Assembly (NCBI GenBank): GCA_029876055.1
Contig: CM056875.1
Coordinates: 6,349,001 to 6,413,000, forward strand
Length of the DNA: 64,000 bases
From: Madurella fahalii
Taxonomy: Eukaryota > Ascomycota > Sordariomycetes > Sordariales
Direction of reading: 5' to 3'
The notes beneath the pieces were generated by a model. That model made no database searches. It worked only from the letters and a program-made list of their open reading frames with translations, and had not been told where the DNA came from. Positions 1 to 9,665 of this stretch are shown one piece after another (position 1 is the first letter of the stretch; every line of letters starts with the position of its first letter). The position numbers were made by a program, and so were the translations under genes.

Positions 1-1
1 G

Positions 2-991
2 CCCGATGCTATGGACTCTGACACAGAGCCAATGCCCCTAAACATTCTCTTCGCCTCTGGCCCCTACACCGCCGACGACAACCTGGACTTTGAACCGCTG
101 CACACAATCTGCAGCGAAGCCGCCGACACGTACGTCGACGCCCTCGTCCTAACCGGTCCCTTCATCGACATGGAGCACCCCTTGATCGCCTCGGGCGACT
201 TCGACCTGCCCGACGAGGCGCACTACGAGCCCGACACGGCCACCATGAACACCGTCTTCAAGTACCTCATCTCGCCCGCCCTCAACCGGCTGGTCGCCTC
301 CAACCCGCGCGTCACTATCCTCCTGGTCCCCTCGGTGCGCGACGTGCTCGACAAGCACGTCTCGTGGCCACAAGAGGCCTTCCCCAAGAGCGAGCTCGGG
401 CTGCCCAAGACGGCCAAGATCATCGGCAACCCCACGACGCTCAACATGAACGAGATGGTCCTGGGCATCAGCAGCCAGGACGTGCTCTGGGAGCTGCGCC
501 ACGAGGAGCTCGTGGGCGGGAAGCCCGCCGACCCGGTCGCGCTGTCCCGCGTCTGCCGCTACCTCATCGAGCAGCGCCACTATTTCCCGCTGTTCCCGCC
601 GACGGATAGGCAAAAGCTGCCCAAGACGGGAACTGCGGAGGGGGTGCCGCCGGGCGCTATGCTTGATGTGAGCTATCTGGGGCTGGGTGAGATGGTTAAT
701 TCTCGGCCGGACGTGTTGGTTCTGCCGAGCGCGCTGCCGCCGTTTGCGAGGGTGAGTGTCTCCGTCCCCTGTTGTGAGCTGAGCAACGAGAAACTGACAT
801 TGGTGATTCATCAGGTCGTGGAAAGCGTCCTGGTTATTAACCCCGGGTATCTCTCCAAACGGAAAGGTGCTGGTACCTACGCCAAGATGACGCTCTATCC
901 GCTCAACCTGTCCCAACAAAACATAGACAGTGGGGGTATGATCGCTCACAGGATATTTGAGAGGGCAAGGGTAGAGATTATAAAGATCTGA
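2..991 (+). CDS. POL12: DNA polymerase alpha subunit B (3' part)
   Basis: This is the C-terminal part of the B subunit of DNA polymerase alpha-primase, which tethers the primase complex at replication origins in the nucleus. The reading frame is open to the left edge, so the gene starts outside the window; the family is about 600-700 residues and only about 305 are here. The visible part is the phosphoesterase-like fold of the polymerase alpha/epsilon B-subunit family: LTGPFID near the start, the LLVPSVRDV strand, NPTTLNMNEM and the closing VINPGYLSKRKGAGTYAKM segment. The metal-binding residues of true phosphoesterases are not evident, as is normal for this subunit. A 63-base intron at 752-814 (GTGAGT...TCAG) is in frame and could be mistaken for coding. 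The gene converges on MFAP1 with 142 bases between the stops. Confidence 0.92.
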   Translation, partial: PDAMDSDTEPMPLNILFASGPYTADDNLDFEPLHTICSEAADTYVDALVLTGPFIDMEHPLIASGDFDLPDEAHYEPDTATMNTVFKYLISPALNRLVASNPRVTILLVPSVRDVLDKHVSWPQEAFPKSELGLPKTAKIIGNPTTLNMNEMVLGISSQDVLWELRHEELVGGKPADPVALSRVCRYLIEQRHYFPLFPPTDRQKLPKTGTAEGVPPGAMLDVSYLGLGEMVNSRPDVLVLPSALPPFARVSVSVPCCELSNEKLTLVIHQVVESVLVINPGYLSKRKGAGTYAKMTLYPLNLSQQNIDSGGMIAHRIFERARVEIIKI

Positions 992-1133
992 AACGGCTAC
1001 GTAAATGCCTGTTGGCAGGGCCACTTCTTTGTACGTATATGCATAGATTGGTAAGGTGGATTGTGGGGTATCAAAAGGCATGATTCCATTACAACTTATT
1101 TCGTACAAGGTATCGACTAGGACAGAGCGCACT

Positions 1134-2681
1134 CTACCTTGCCTCCACCCTCCGCCGCTTGTCGCTGTCGTATCGATCCGTATTACGCTCCCGGGAGGGT
1201 GATCGTTTCCGCCTGTCGTCTCGGTCACGTCTGGGAGACCGGGACCGGGATCTCGGCCGCCTCATGTCTCGGCTGCCGCCTTGGTGCCGGTAGGAACCAC
1301 GGTCATCGTCATCCCTGCGCCTGTCCCTGTCTCGGTCTCTATATCTGTCGCTGTTCCTCTCCCGATCTCGGTCGTAGCTCCTTTCCCGATACCGATCTTC
1401 GCCCCGCGGCCGCTCCCGTCGCTCTCCTAGCGGAATAGCATTGGCGCCCTTCCCACCGTCCCCCCCTCTATCCCAATCACGGCGGCGATCATCGGGCTGG
1501 AATCGCTCGTCGGCAAACCGGTCAAAGTCTCGCCTCGGCCGGCCGTCATCTAGCCGGCCCCACTGGCCAGTGTCCTCAGTTTTGAGATCCCTGTACTTTG
1601 TCGCGCCCTTCTTGCCCAGCTTGGTCATGTCTCGCAGCTGCAGCGCCTTGGGAAGTAGCTCGCGGTTCTTGACGTCGTCGGCGAACCTGGCGCCTATGAT
1701 GTCCCGCTTATCCAAGCCCGCCGCCTTGCTCTCGTCCTGGTAGAACGCGCCCTTGTGGAAGTACTTTTGCATGTAGGCCATCTTGCCGCGGCCCTCCTTC
1801 TCCTCGCGCTGCTGCGCAATGTGCGCCTCGTCCTCGGCCCGCCGCTCCTCTTCGGTCAGGTTGCGCCGGCGCTCAATCTCGGCTAGCTCCTTCTCCTTGG
1901 CTTCGATGGCCTCGCGCTCCCGCCGCAGACGCTTCAGCTCGCGCAGCTTCCACGCCGCGTACTCGGCTTCGGGGTCGACGTCGTCCGTGTCGTCGACCTC
2001 GTTTTCTGAGTCGGTGTCATCGTCCCAGTGTTTCTTCCCTGCCGCCCGCGCGGCGAGATCCTTTGCGATTTGCTCCTCGACCAGCGCGTCCATGGCCTTG
2101 CGGCGCGCTTCCTCGGCTGCGGCTTGTTCGTTTTCTCCTTCTGGGGCACTCAGCTTGGCCTCCCCATCCCCTTCCGCTTTTACTCCGCCATTGTTATTGC
2201 CCTGTCTTTGGCTCTTGGGAATAAACTTTGGCCGCATCATCAACCTCCTCGGCGCCTCTTCCTCTTCCTCTTCACTCTCCTCCTCGCTCCCATCTTCCTC
2301 ACTCCCACTCTCCTCCTCACTCTCTTCTTCCTCCTCTTCGGTCACGAACCCCTCCTCCTTCGCCCGTTTCTCCGCTTCGATCCTCGCGGCCCTCGCGGCA
2401 CGCCGCCGTTCTTCGTCCTCTTCGTCGGCCCCGACATTAACGCCCTTCAAATTGATCTTGGCGTTGTCCCCGCGGCTGATGATCCGGCCCGGTCCAGCGG
2501 CACTCGCAAACTTGGGCGGCGGCGCGGTCCGCCGGGGAGGCGCCTTCTTTGGTGCCTCGTCCTCTTCCTGCTCTGAGCCGCTGCCTTCGGATTCGGACTC
2601 GGATTCCGGAGCGGCGGGCTTGCCGGCACGGTAACGCGCCGGCTTGAGCGGGTTTGCTGTCATACGTTTTTGGGGGGGCAT
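1134..2681 (-). CDS. MFAP1: MFAP1-family spliceosome component
   Basis: This single-exon gene encodes 515 residues matching the microfibrillar-associated protein 1 family, a nuclear protein of the spliceosomal B complex (tri-snRNP side) despite its historical name. The N-terminal half is dominated by acidic E/S/D runs. A basic helical segment follows (residues about 200-290, LRELKRLRREREAIEAKE), then the conserved core: YMQKYFHKGAFYQDE, IIGARFADDV, LPKALQLRDMTKLGKKGATKYRDLKTEDTG-type motifs. The C-terminus is an RD/RS-rich tail of about 110 residues, longer than in animal orthologues. The start ATG at 2681 is followed by a natural-looking basic N-terminus. Long plus-strand open frames inside it are artefacts of the E/S-rich codons. 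Confidence is high from the core motifs. Confidence 0.93.
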   Translation of the reverse strand: MPPQKRMTANPLKPARYRAGKPAAPESESESEGSGSEQEEDEAPKKAPPRRTAPPPKFASAAGPGRIISRGDNAKINLKGVNVGADEEDEERRRAARAARIEAEKRAKEEGFVTEEEEEESEEESGSEEDGSEEESEEEEEEAPRRLMMRPKFIPKSQRQGNNNGGVKAEGDGEAKLSAPEGENEQAAAEEARRKAMDALVEEQIAKDLAARAAGKKHWDDDTDSENEVDDTDDVDPEAEYAAWKLRELKRLRREREAIEAKEKELAEIERRRNLTEEERRAEDEAHIAQQREEKEGRGKMAYMQKYFHKGAFYQDESKAAGLDKRDIIGARFADDVKNRELLPKALQLRDMTKLGKKGATKYRDLKTEDTGQWGRLDDGRPRRDFDRFADERFQPDDRRRDWDRGGDGGKGANAIPLGERRERPRGEDRYRERSYDRDRERNSDRYRDRDRDRRRDDDDRGSYRHQGGSRDMRRPRSRSRSPRRDRDDRRKRSPSRERNTDRYDSDKRRRVEAR

Positions 2682-3124
2682 CTTGGCGGATAGATAGTCT
2701 GGGCAGGTGGTTGTACGGACGGTGTTGGAGGCGATTGGAGCTCAATGGGTTCGGGAATTTTCCTGGAGTGAAGCTTGGGATGCCAAGCCCTGGGCTGCAG
2801 GCGGCCCCTGCGGGGCTCCGCGTTGAAATGGGTCTTGGTACGGATAGGGTTAGGGTTTGTGTATTAATGGATTCCTCATCAGAGGGACAGAGGAGGAATG
2901 GACGCGGAGTGCTTCGTTTGGGCCTTGTTTAATGATTTTTGATGGAGAGTATATTAGGGTTATGATTCACAGAAATAAGACCTGGAACTCTGCTCAAAAA
3001 GAACAATGAGATCTCGCTGGAGAGATACTCTCCTATCTCAGGCTGTACTCAACGAACACACGCGCCTCCTTAAAGTACAGCATCCAAGCACACCTCCCCA
3101 TCCACCACCTTCCCAGCAAACCTA
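2682..3124. promoter_or_regulatory. Intergenic promoter with telobox-like motif
   Basis: This 443-base gap lies upstream of the MFAP1 start and downstream of the neighbouring gene's stop. It carries two tandem TTAGGG-like units at 2845-2859 (TAGGGTTAGGGTTTG), about 165 bases upstream of the MFAP1 ATG. Telobox motifs of this kind often occur in promoters of ribosome- and RNA-processing genes in fungi. Assigning a regulatory role here is an inference. No gene was seen. Confidence 0.35.
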
Positions 3125-3884
3125 CTACTTCGGCTTGATCGAAAGCCCGCCAAAAAAACGATCCAACTCCCTCCCCTCATCCGGCACCGCCATCTCGCTC
3201 GCGCCCCCCGGTCCATGCCCAGGCCCATACCCGCTCCCACCACCCGCTCCCTCCGCACCGAACCACCTCTGCTGTTGCATCTCGCGACCGCCATCTCCTT
3301 GCTCCGCCGCCAGCCCCTGCCCCACCGCCGGCGCCGCCGGCGCCGCCCCCCCTTTCCGCTCCGGCTCCAGCAGCCGCGCCTCGCTGTCCAGCCACCCCGG
3401 CGCGACCCTCCGCTTCTCGGCCAGCTCCCGCGCCCGGATGCGCTCCTCCACCCGCGTCAGCTCCGCCTCGGCGTCCGACTGCAGCTTGGTCACGTGCGCG
3501 TGCAGCTCGCGGCACGTCGCCAGGATGTCGTCCGGGTGCGCCGCGTGGCCCGAGCCCGACACCACGTACCGCGGTTTCCGCTCCGCGCCGGCGCCGGCGC
3601 CGGCGGCTGCGGCGGTGTTGGCGTCTGCGGTGCCGGTGGTTGTTGATGAGGAGGAGGTTGCGGCGCTTATACCGATTAGTGACGGGGGGAGGGTGGAGGG
3701 CATGGGCTTGTAGGTGTAGGGGAGGGTGGTGGCGGTGGGGAGGTTGACGAAGGGGGAGACGGTGAGGGGGAGTTGTTGGAGGAGGGGGTGAGTTCCTGAT
3801 GGCGCGGGTTAGTATGTTAATGAACGGCGAGATGAGGCGAGGGGAGGGGGGAGGGGGGGGGGGAGGCGTACGGTTGTCGTGCAT
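3125..3884 (-). CDS. Hypothetical protein with central coiled coil
   Basis: Two exons give a 227-residue protein I do not recognise. Exon 1 is only 13 bases (3872-3884, M-H-D-N plus one base). A 76-base intron (3796-3871) follows, with donor GTACGC, a perfect TACTAAC branch point and acceptor CATCAG. Exon 2 (3125-3795) continues in frame as THPLLQQLPLTVSPFVNLP, which looks like real conserved coding sequence. After an A/G/T-rich linker comes a probable coiled coil (residues about 100-145, HPDDILATCRELHAHVTKL onward), then a glycine-rich stretch and a short C-terminal motif DRFFGGLSIKPK. There is no signal peptide or membrane segment, so it is probably a soluble intracellular adaptor. A start at the internal ATG (3703) would lose the spliced N-terminus. 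Confidence 0.62.
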
Positions 3885-4230
3885 CGTGAGGGATGAGGTG
3901 TGTCACGCAGTTGGAGAACTGTGTCAGTGGGTAGTCGGTTTTTGAAGGTGGGTGGTCGGTTTTTGAAGATGGGTGATCACGTTTTAGGGCTGCTAGTAGT
4001 TCGCGCAGCTGTGACGAAATCTGTGGAGTAGAGTGTTCTGTCTAGTGTGCTCGTGGTGTCAACAGTAAGGTGGTCTTGTGGTCTTGGAACTTGGTTAGTG
4101 GGACCTTGCTCGGTACGCGGCAGGTAGAACCCCGGTCGCGATAAGCTGATATGGGAGCGTAAACCAAAGTTTCGAAGCTCCAGGCCTCCCACATCGCGAC
4201 CAGCAAGCAACAGCCCGCATATTGCAAAAA
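3885..4230. promoter_or_regulatory. Divergent promoter region
   Basis: This 346-base gap separates the divergently transcribed coiled-coil gene (minus) and the pICln-like gene (plus), so it should hold both promoters. A direct repeat of GGTCGGTTTTTGAAG-like sequence occurs near 3932-3966. I see no further specific site. Confidence 0.4.
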
Positions 4231-5233
4231 ATGAGCCCCGCGACTGTCCGGTCTCCATTCGCTCTTAGCGATTACACCCCGCTCGCTGAGCATCAGGAAC
4301 AGACGCCCGAGAGTTTCTACGACGGAAAGCCTGTGCTATACTATCATGCGACGGGCGCAAAAGCTTGGGTCCCCAAGTCGCAGCGGGGCAAGCTGCCTTT
4401 CTTCCCCGCCGACCTCTCCTCCGCGCCAACAGCGCCCGAGAACGGCGCGCTAAATGGCCTGACGGAAGAGCACGTCGAGCAGAAAGTCGATCTCTTCGTC
4501 AATTCCCAGTACGAGACTGCTCTTTTACCGCCCGTCTTACCGCCTTCCACATGCTGATTCCCGCGACAGAAACCTCGCCGTCTTCTGCCCCTCTGCCGAA
4601 TGTGGCGTCTCAATCCCTTACCAACAGATCAGCATCCACGCGATCAAGACCCTCCGCCCCAGCGACCCGACCAACCAGACGGCATACCCCTCCGTTTACC
4701 TCCAGCTCGAGCTCGGCGCGGGCGGCGCGGACGACGACGACTTTGACACACTCGAACTCATCCTCATCCCGCAGCAACAAGCCCAGCCCTCGACATCGAT
4801 CGGGTCGGAAGGCGGCAGCATACTACTCGCCAAATCCGAAACAACCAAGCTGTTTGAGGCCATTTCGGAATGCTCCAACCTAAACCCCGATCCAGTTCAA
4901 GACGGTGATGAGGAGGATGAGGAAGACGGCGCCCAGATAATCTTTGAGGGGGAACACGAGGCGGTCGAAGGGTTCACGGGCGTCTTTGCGGGGGCATCTG
5001 ACGGAGGGTTGCCGCCTGCTCTACCGGGCAGTTCGGGGTGGATTACTGCCGAGAATGTGCACGAGTATTTTGATGAGGAGGGGAATTGGATTGGCGGGGA
5101 CGAGGGAGGTGTTAGTGGTGAGCTTGGGGACGGGGCAGGCACAATCCATTCACGGGTTGAGGATGAGGAGGAGATGGTAAAGGAGAATGGGGCTGGAGAG
5201 GAAGGCGAGAGTAAAAGGCCCAGGAGGGAATAG
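4231..5233 (+). CDS. pICln/Lot5-like methylosome subunit
   Basis: Two exons (4231-4508 and 4570-5233; 61-base intron with donor GTACGA and acceptor GACAG) encode about 313 residues. The protein matches the ICln/Lot5 PH-like family: an N-terminal strand set with LYYHATGAKAWVPKSQRGKL, then after the intron NLAVFCPSAECGVSIPYQQ and ISIHAIKTL, the strand-and-helix pattern of a PH fold, with an acidic loop (GGADDDDFDTLELILIP). The C-terminal half is acidic (DGDEEDEEDG) and carries a motif around NVHEYFDEEGNWIGGDE that is typical of the family. pICln proteins chaperone Sm proteins during snRNP assembly; the Lot5 branch is less well understood. The start is the ATG at 4231, since nearby upstream codons are not ATG. 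The distinction between the pICln and Lot5 branches is uncertain. Confidence 0.8.
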
Positions 5234-6107
5234 AAATGAAGCGCTAAGATTCTGTTGTGTGGTGCGGTGTTGGGCCCAAACGCCGTTGCCAACATGGGTG
5301 TTTTTCATGGTGGGTAGCCGCACTCGGGAGCCGCAAATCGTCAAATAACGTAGCGGTTTCTCAGAATAACCGCCTTTGTTGAGATCCCTATGGAATTTAC
5401 GTTAGCGCTGCTGGGATGATCTATCCCCTTGCGGTGTATGATGATGATTGGTGAGAAGGGCTGTGACCGCCAACAGTTGATTGCGAATTAGCCCTGCTGA
5501 GACAACCCCTAACCCTAAGTCACAGAGGATACGAATGGATCACACTTCGGACTCCTACAATGGCAATTGAATAAGATGCAGGCTTCTGTACCTAGCGATA
5601 TCAGCGGCTCGATGTCGTAGACTAGCAACAGTTGTCTTTTCTCGGTTTTGGCAAGACTCCGATTTGTCTTTATATCCGCATGGTGTGCCTTGCTGTATCT
5701 CCGACCACGTCAATCACAGGGGCCAGGATTTGCCAAGGTCGCTGCATGAAGGCGCCTTGCTGGAACCAACTGCATCAGTCTTAATGAACAATACACCGAA
5801 CGGGACCTCCCGTGTCTGTCTTTATATACTGCGGCTGACATGGGATCACGTTTTAGCCGATTCCTTATATGTTTGACGTCTTTTTATCCATCGACGACGA
5901 AGAAGAACTAGCAGCAGGGACAGCCAGCGGGTGTTTGCGTTGTGAAACTTCCCTGGGCTGCTGTGCCGCGATGAGGTTCGTTTGCTTCACCCCACTCTGG
6001 CACTGGAAACCCTTGGTTTCCGACTTGGGATGCGCTGAACTCTGCTCTGTGGTCGGGGCCGGCTGCGGTGTTCCTCAAAACTGACTCTGTGTTCGTTCTA
6101 CGGCAGC
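5234..6107. other. Intergenic gap
   Basis: There are 874 bases without a supported gene. A telomere-like CCCCTAACCCTAA stretch sits at 5506-5518. The last 100-200 bases should contain the promoter of the GT31-like gene. Short open frames here lack codon bias or splice support. Confidence 0.5.
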
Positions 6108-7561
6108 ATGGCCTCTGACAACTCCTGGCGTCGCGTGGGTCTCGGCCCGCGTCCGCGCCCCCGCCCACTCCCCTTCCCACGCTTCCGGGCTTTGACATGG
6201 CTCGCCCTGGTCATCGTCGTTCTGCTATGGCTTGTCCTTCCGTATGATAATGCCGTACGGTTGGCCTTCAGATTTAATCTCATGAGGCTCAAGACCGCAG
6301 CAACGCCAGGTTCTAGTGAGAACTGGGTGTATGCTCACCCGGAATATCCAGTCGACCTAGGAGAAGACGTGCTAGTCATCTTAAAGACGGGATATGGCAC
6401 GAAAGAGAGGGTTCCGGCATGGCTTGACTCTCTCAGCGACGCTAATGAGTTCGAGGATATCATTGTCATCGCCGATTATGCGTCCCAGCCAGGATCTCAC
6501 TTTCGCTACCGCGGCCGCGAGATGCCGGCGTATGATATGGTCAAGTCGTCACTCGGCCATAAAGCGCTGTCCAGATACAAGTCGCATCCGAGGTTTCTCA
6601 AGTACGGCGAGCTGGCGGAAGCCGTTGCTGCTGGGGATGATACGCTAGGGCGCCAGCTCTCTAGGTCTTTTGGGTGGGAATTAGATGCTCTCAAGGTAAG
6701 ATATCTGCCGAGACGTTGCCTTTGATTAGCGGTTAGCTCACATAACCCCAGTTTATCTCAGGCCTTGAGTACGCCTACGAGAAGTTCCCCGACAAGCAGT
6801 GGTACCTCCTAGTAGATGACGACACGTTCGTGGTGCAGCCCTCACTGAAGCCACTTCTCGAACATCTCGACGCACAGCATCCTCACTACCTGGGCAATGC
6901 CGTTGGCGACTTCAAGGCCCGTTTTGCTCATGGGGGATCTGCCGTCATCCTTTCGCACGCAGCAATGTACTCCCTTGTTGTTAAGAACTCGCGTGCCCTC
7001 GCCTCCGCCTATCTTGACTCGCTTGACGAGACATGGGGCGATCGACTGCTGGCCAAAGCCCTGCTCAAGATCGGGATATATCTGGACGAGGCGTATAGCC
7101 ACTTGTTCAACGGCGAGCCTCCTGTCCTCAGCAAGATCCGCGCCGACAGGATCTGCTCGCCACTCGTCTCATTCCATACTTTGCCGGTGCCTTCGAAAAT
7201 GCGTCAAGTGGGTGAAAAGTTCCGGAACATCACCAGGCCGGTTCTATGGATCGACCTATGGGATATATACGGATCGACACCGTCTTGGCGACATAGGGAT
7301 GCCACTCCTCGCAGGAACTGGGACCATGTCGGGGACCTGGACGAGTCTACGCTTACTATTCCGAACGTGGTGACTGCGGATGAATGCATGAAAAATTGCG
7401 ACCGTCGAGCCCGAGCTTGCTTGGCATGGACCTGGGAGTCAGAGACACGAAAGTGCCATATCAGCCCGTGGATGATTGTGGGTGAGGAAGCGAATGGCAA
7501 GATCTCGGGAGTCAATAACCCACGCGCGAAATATCTGGAGACTAACTGCATCGTATATTGA
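6108..7561 (+). CDS. Fringe/GT31-like glycosyltransferase with C-terminal PAN-like domain
   Basis: Two exons (6108-6695, 6752-7561; 56-base intron, donor GTAAGA, acceptor CCCCAG) encode 465 residues. The layout is that of a type II Golgi membrane protein: a proline/arginine-rich cytosolic tail, one membrane helix at about residues 28-45, then a lumenal catalytic domain. The metal/nucleotide-sugar motif is LLVDDDTFV, with the three aspartates near residues 218-220, followed by a GSAVILSHAAM segment, as in the fringe-like GT31 fold used by many fungal proteins. The last ~85 residues contain paired cysteines and the ADECMKNCDRRARACLAWTW pattern of a PAN/apple-like carbohydrate- or protein-binding module. 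It probably adds a hexose to a glycan in the Golgi; donor and acceptor cannot be read from sequence. The GT32 gene downstream is on the same strand. Confidence 0.82.
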
Positions 7562-8378
7562 CGCGGCTAGAGGGTTCTTCTGCAAGTCAAACGCCGCAGC
7601 TCTGCACTACTTCCATGGACGGATCCATGAACTGCATCGAGTGGTCGGCCAGGCTGAGAACAGGCGCGGGAAATGGATGCAGGGTCTTGTCCGTCGACTC
7701 ACGACGGCTTTTGACAAGACTACTTCCAACATAGCCCGGCAGGCCTGAAAACGGGAGAATGCTAAAAGCGGTCCGGCTGCACCTTCGAGAAGGACTCTTT
7801 AATCAGCGGTGTCGACTACGGAGCCGCTGCACCGTTCCGTTTGCGCTCGAGGATGGCCGTATAAGACAGGACATGTTGACGATATAAAAGCTACGCTGGC
7901 ATTAATATCTAATAAAGGAGCGGATGGATGATGCGATGATTGGCGACGAAGCAGGATCCATGATACCTGACTTAGAGGTTTCCGGCGCCGTGTCCGCCCG
8001 ATGACAGGAGGCCTGCGCTGCGATCGAGGATGCTTGTTGTACAAGAGAACTCAAGATTCTACTCCGGCAGAGCGAGCGACGTGACAATGATAGATTCACC
8101 CTATATCCCATAATAATCTGATAATGCAAAGCAACAGATTGGCGGCAAGCTGTTCAAGAACGTCAAAACAGGTCGTCTAGCCTAGTCCCTTGTTCGAGTG
8201 TACCTGTCCTTTTCTTCCACGACATACGTATCGTTTCTATCTGCTATCATAGTATGTATGGGTAATTTCCGTCGATCGAGCTGAGCTTAGTCTGTAAATT
8301 TCGTCATTTCTATTGTCTGCGGAACGTACGTTATGTTGTGATTCAGGTTCAATGCCTAACAACCGTACACACTAGATC
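7562..8378. other. Intergenic gap
   Basis: This 817-base spacer separates the two glycosyltransferase genes. It contains the 3' region of the first and the promoter of the second. No open frame with fungal gene character was found on either strand. Confidence 0.5.
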
Positions 8379-9602
8379 ATGGCGCACTGTGTCACCACAA
8401 GCACTTGTCCAAACTGCGTTGCATTGGGGGCCAGACGTTCTCTCTGTCCACTCAACCCCCTGGTCTCCGGCGAAGCCACCAATATGCGGCTTCCCATCAA
8501 GATATCGTTTGTGCTTTGGGCGATTGCCTTGGTGACATCCCTCGGCTATGCGATTTCACGATTGCTTTTCTTCAAACAACTCTTCTTCGAGCATGCTGGT
8601 ATCGCAATCACCCAAGACGAAGTCGCAGAAACCTACAATGCCACGGGCGAGACGCGTACCCAATCCATCCCCAAAATCGTCCACCAGGTCTTCCACAATT
8701 GGCACGATCCGGGGAATGATACGCTACCGTTAGACTGGGTAGCCGTTCGGCAGGGGTGCATCGATCTGAACCCCGGCTTTGACTTCAAGGTGGGCCAATG
8801 ATCCCGCTAATACTACCGTTATTCCCGGGCGCAAGTTACGGAGGCACTTGCTGAACAATCTTGCAGCTCTGGACGGAGAAAGCGTCGCGAGAGTTCATCG
8901 AGGCCGAATACCCCTGGTTCCTGCGCACATACGATGGCTACCGATACCCAGTGCAGAGGGTCGATGCAGTCCGGTACTTCTTGCTCCTGCACTTCGGCGG
9001 CATCTACATGGATCTCGACAACGTTGGTGCAACACCCCGGTCTCTTGGCGCCGCCGTCAGCTAACCTCCAATCATAGGGCTGCAAGACCGATTTGACCCC
9101 TACCCTCTATTATCCCGTGTGGATTACCGACGGCGGCCGCGGTGCCCTCAGCAATAACATCCTCGCTGCGCGACCGAACCACCCCTTCTGGAGCCGGCTG
9201 ACGCTGTCGCTGCTCCGATACGATTGGAACTGGGTCTTCCCGTACGTCACCATCAGCTATGCGAGCGGGCAATGGTTCGAGACGGCGATATGGGAGGAAT
9301 ACCACGCGCTGCTTCCAAAGCCCAGCAAACATGCCACCCACGAACACCGGCTGTACCGGATGATGATGGACGACCGCCCGACGGCCGACCCCTGGGTATT
9401 CTTCACACAAGAACGCGGCGGCACCTGGGTCAACTGGGACAATCGCCTGTTCTTGCTCCTTGGCGACCACCTGTTCCTGTTCCTGGCCACAATATTTGGC
9501 GGCATCGCGCTCGTTCTCTGGTTGGGTTCTCGATGCTCTAGAAGGTATTGCATTGGTTACACTCGACTGAGAAGCATTAGCCCTGGCAGATCTATAATCT
9601 AG
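8379..9602 (+). CDS. GT32 mannosyltransferase (Och1/Sur1-like)
   Basis: Three exons (8379-8789, 8867-9022, 9078-9602) with introns of 77 and 55 bases give 363 residues. The fold is glycosyltransferase family 32: PKIVHQVFHNW near the N-terminus, a YFLLLHFGGIYMDLDN stretch carrying the DxD metal motif (residues about 186-188), then NNILAARPNHPFW, HRLYRMMMDDRP and GTWVNWDNRLF, as in SUR1/CSH1 inositolphosphoceramide mannosyltransferases and their relatives. There is an N-terminal membrane anchor and a second hydrophobic stretch near the C-terminus (LFLFLATIFGGIALVLWLG). The in-frame ATG at 8484 would give a shorter N-terminus running straight into the membrane helix and may be the true start. 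The second donor (GTTGGT) is weak, but the frame and DxD context require it. The likely role is Golgi sphingolipid or glycan mannosylation. Confidence 0.83.
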
Positions 9603-9665
9603 GGAATCATGATGACAGCGGTCCATGTGCTATCCGCCGACCACCATTTCTGAATCCGGCCTCTT

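Noticed and set aside
149..1228. Long minus-strand open frame across the polymerase alpha subunit gene
   Set aside because: Low-complexity translation with no family motif; the plus strand codes for a recognisable replication protein.
1783..2634. Serine-rich plus-strand frame inside MFAP1
   Set aside because: The serine runs are the antisense of glutamate/serine codons in the MFAP1 acidic region.
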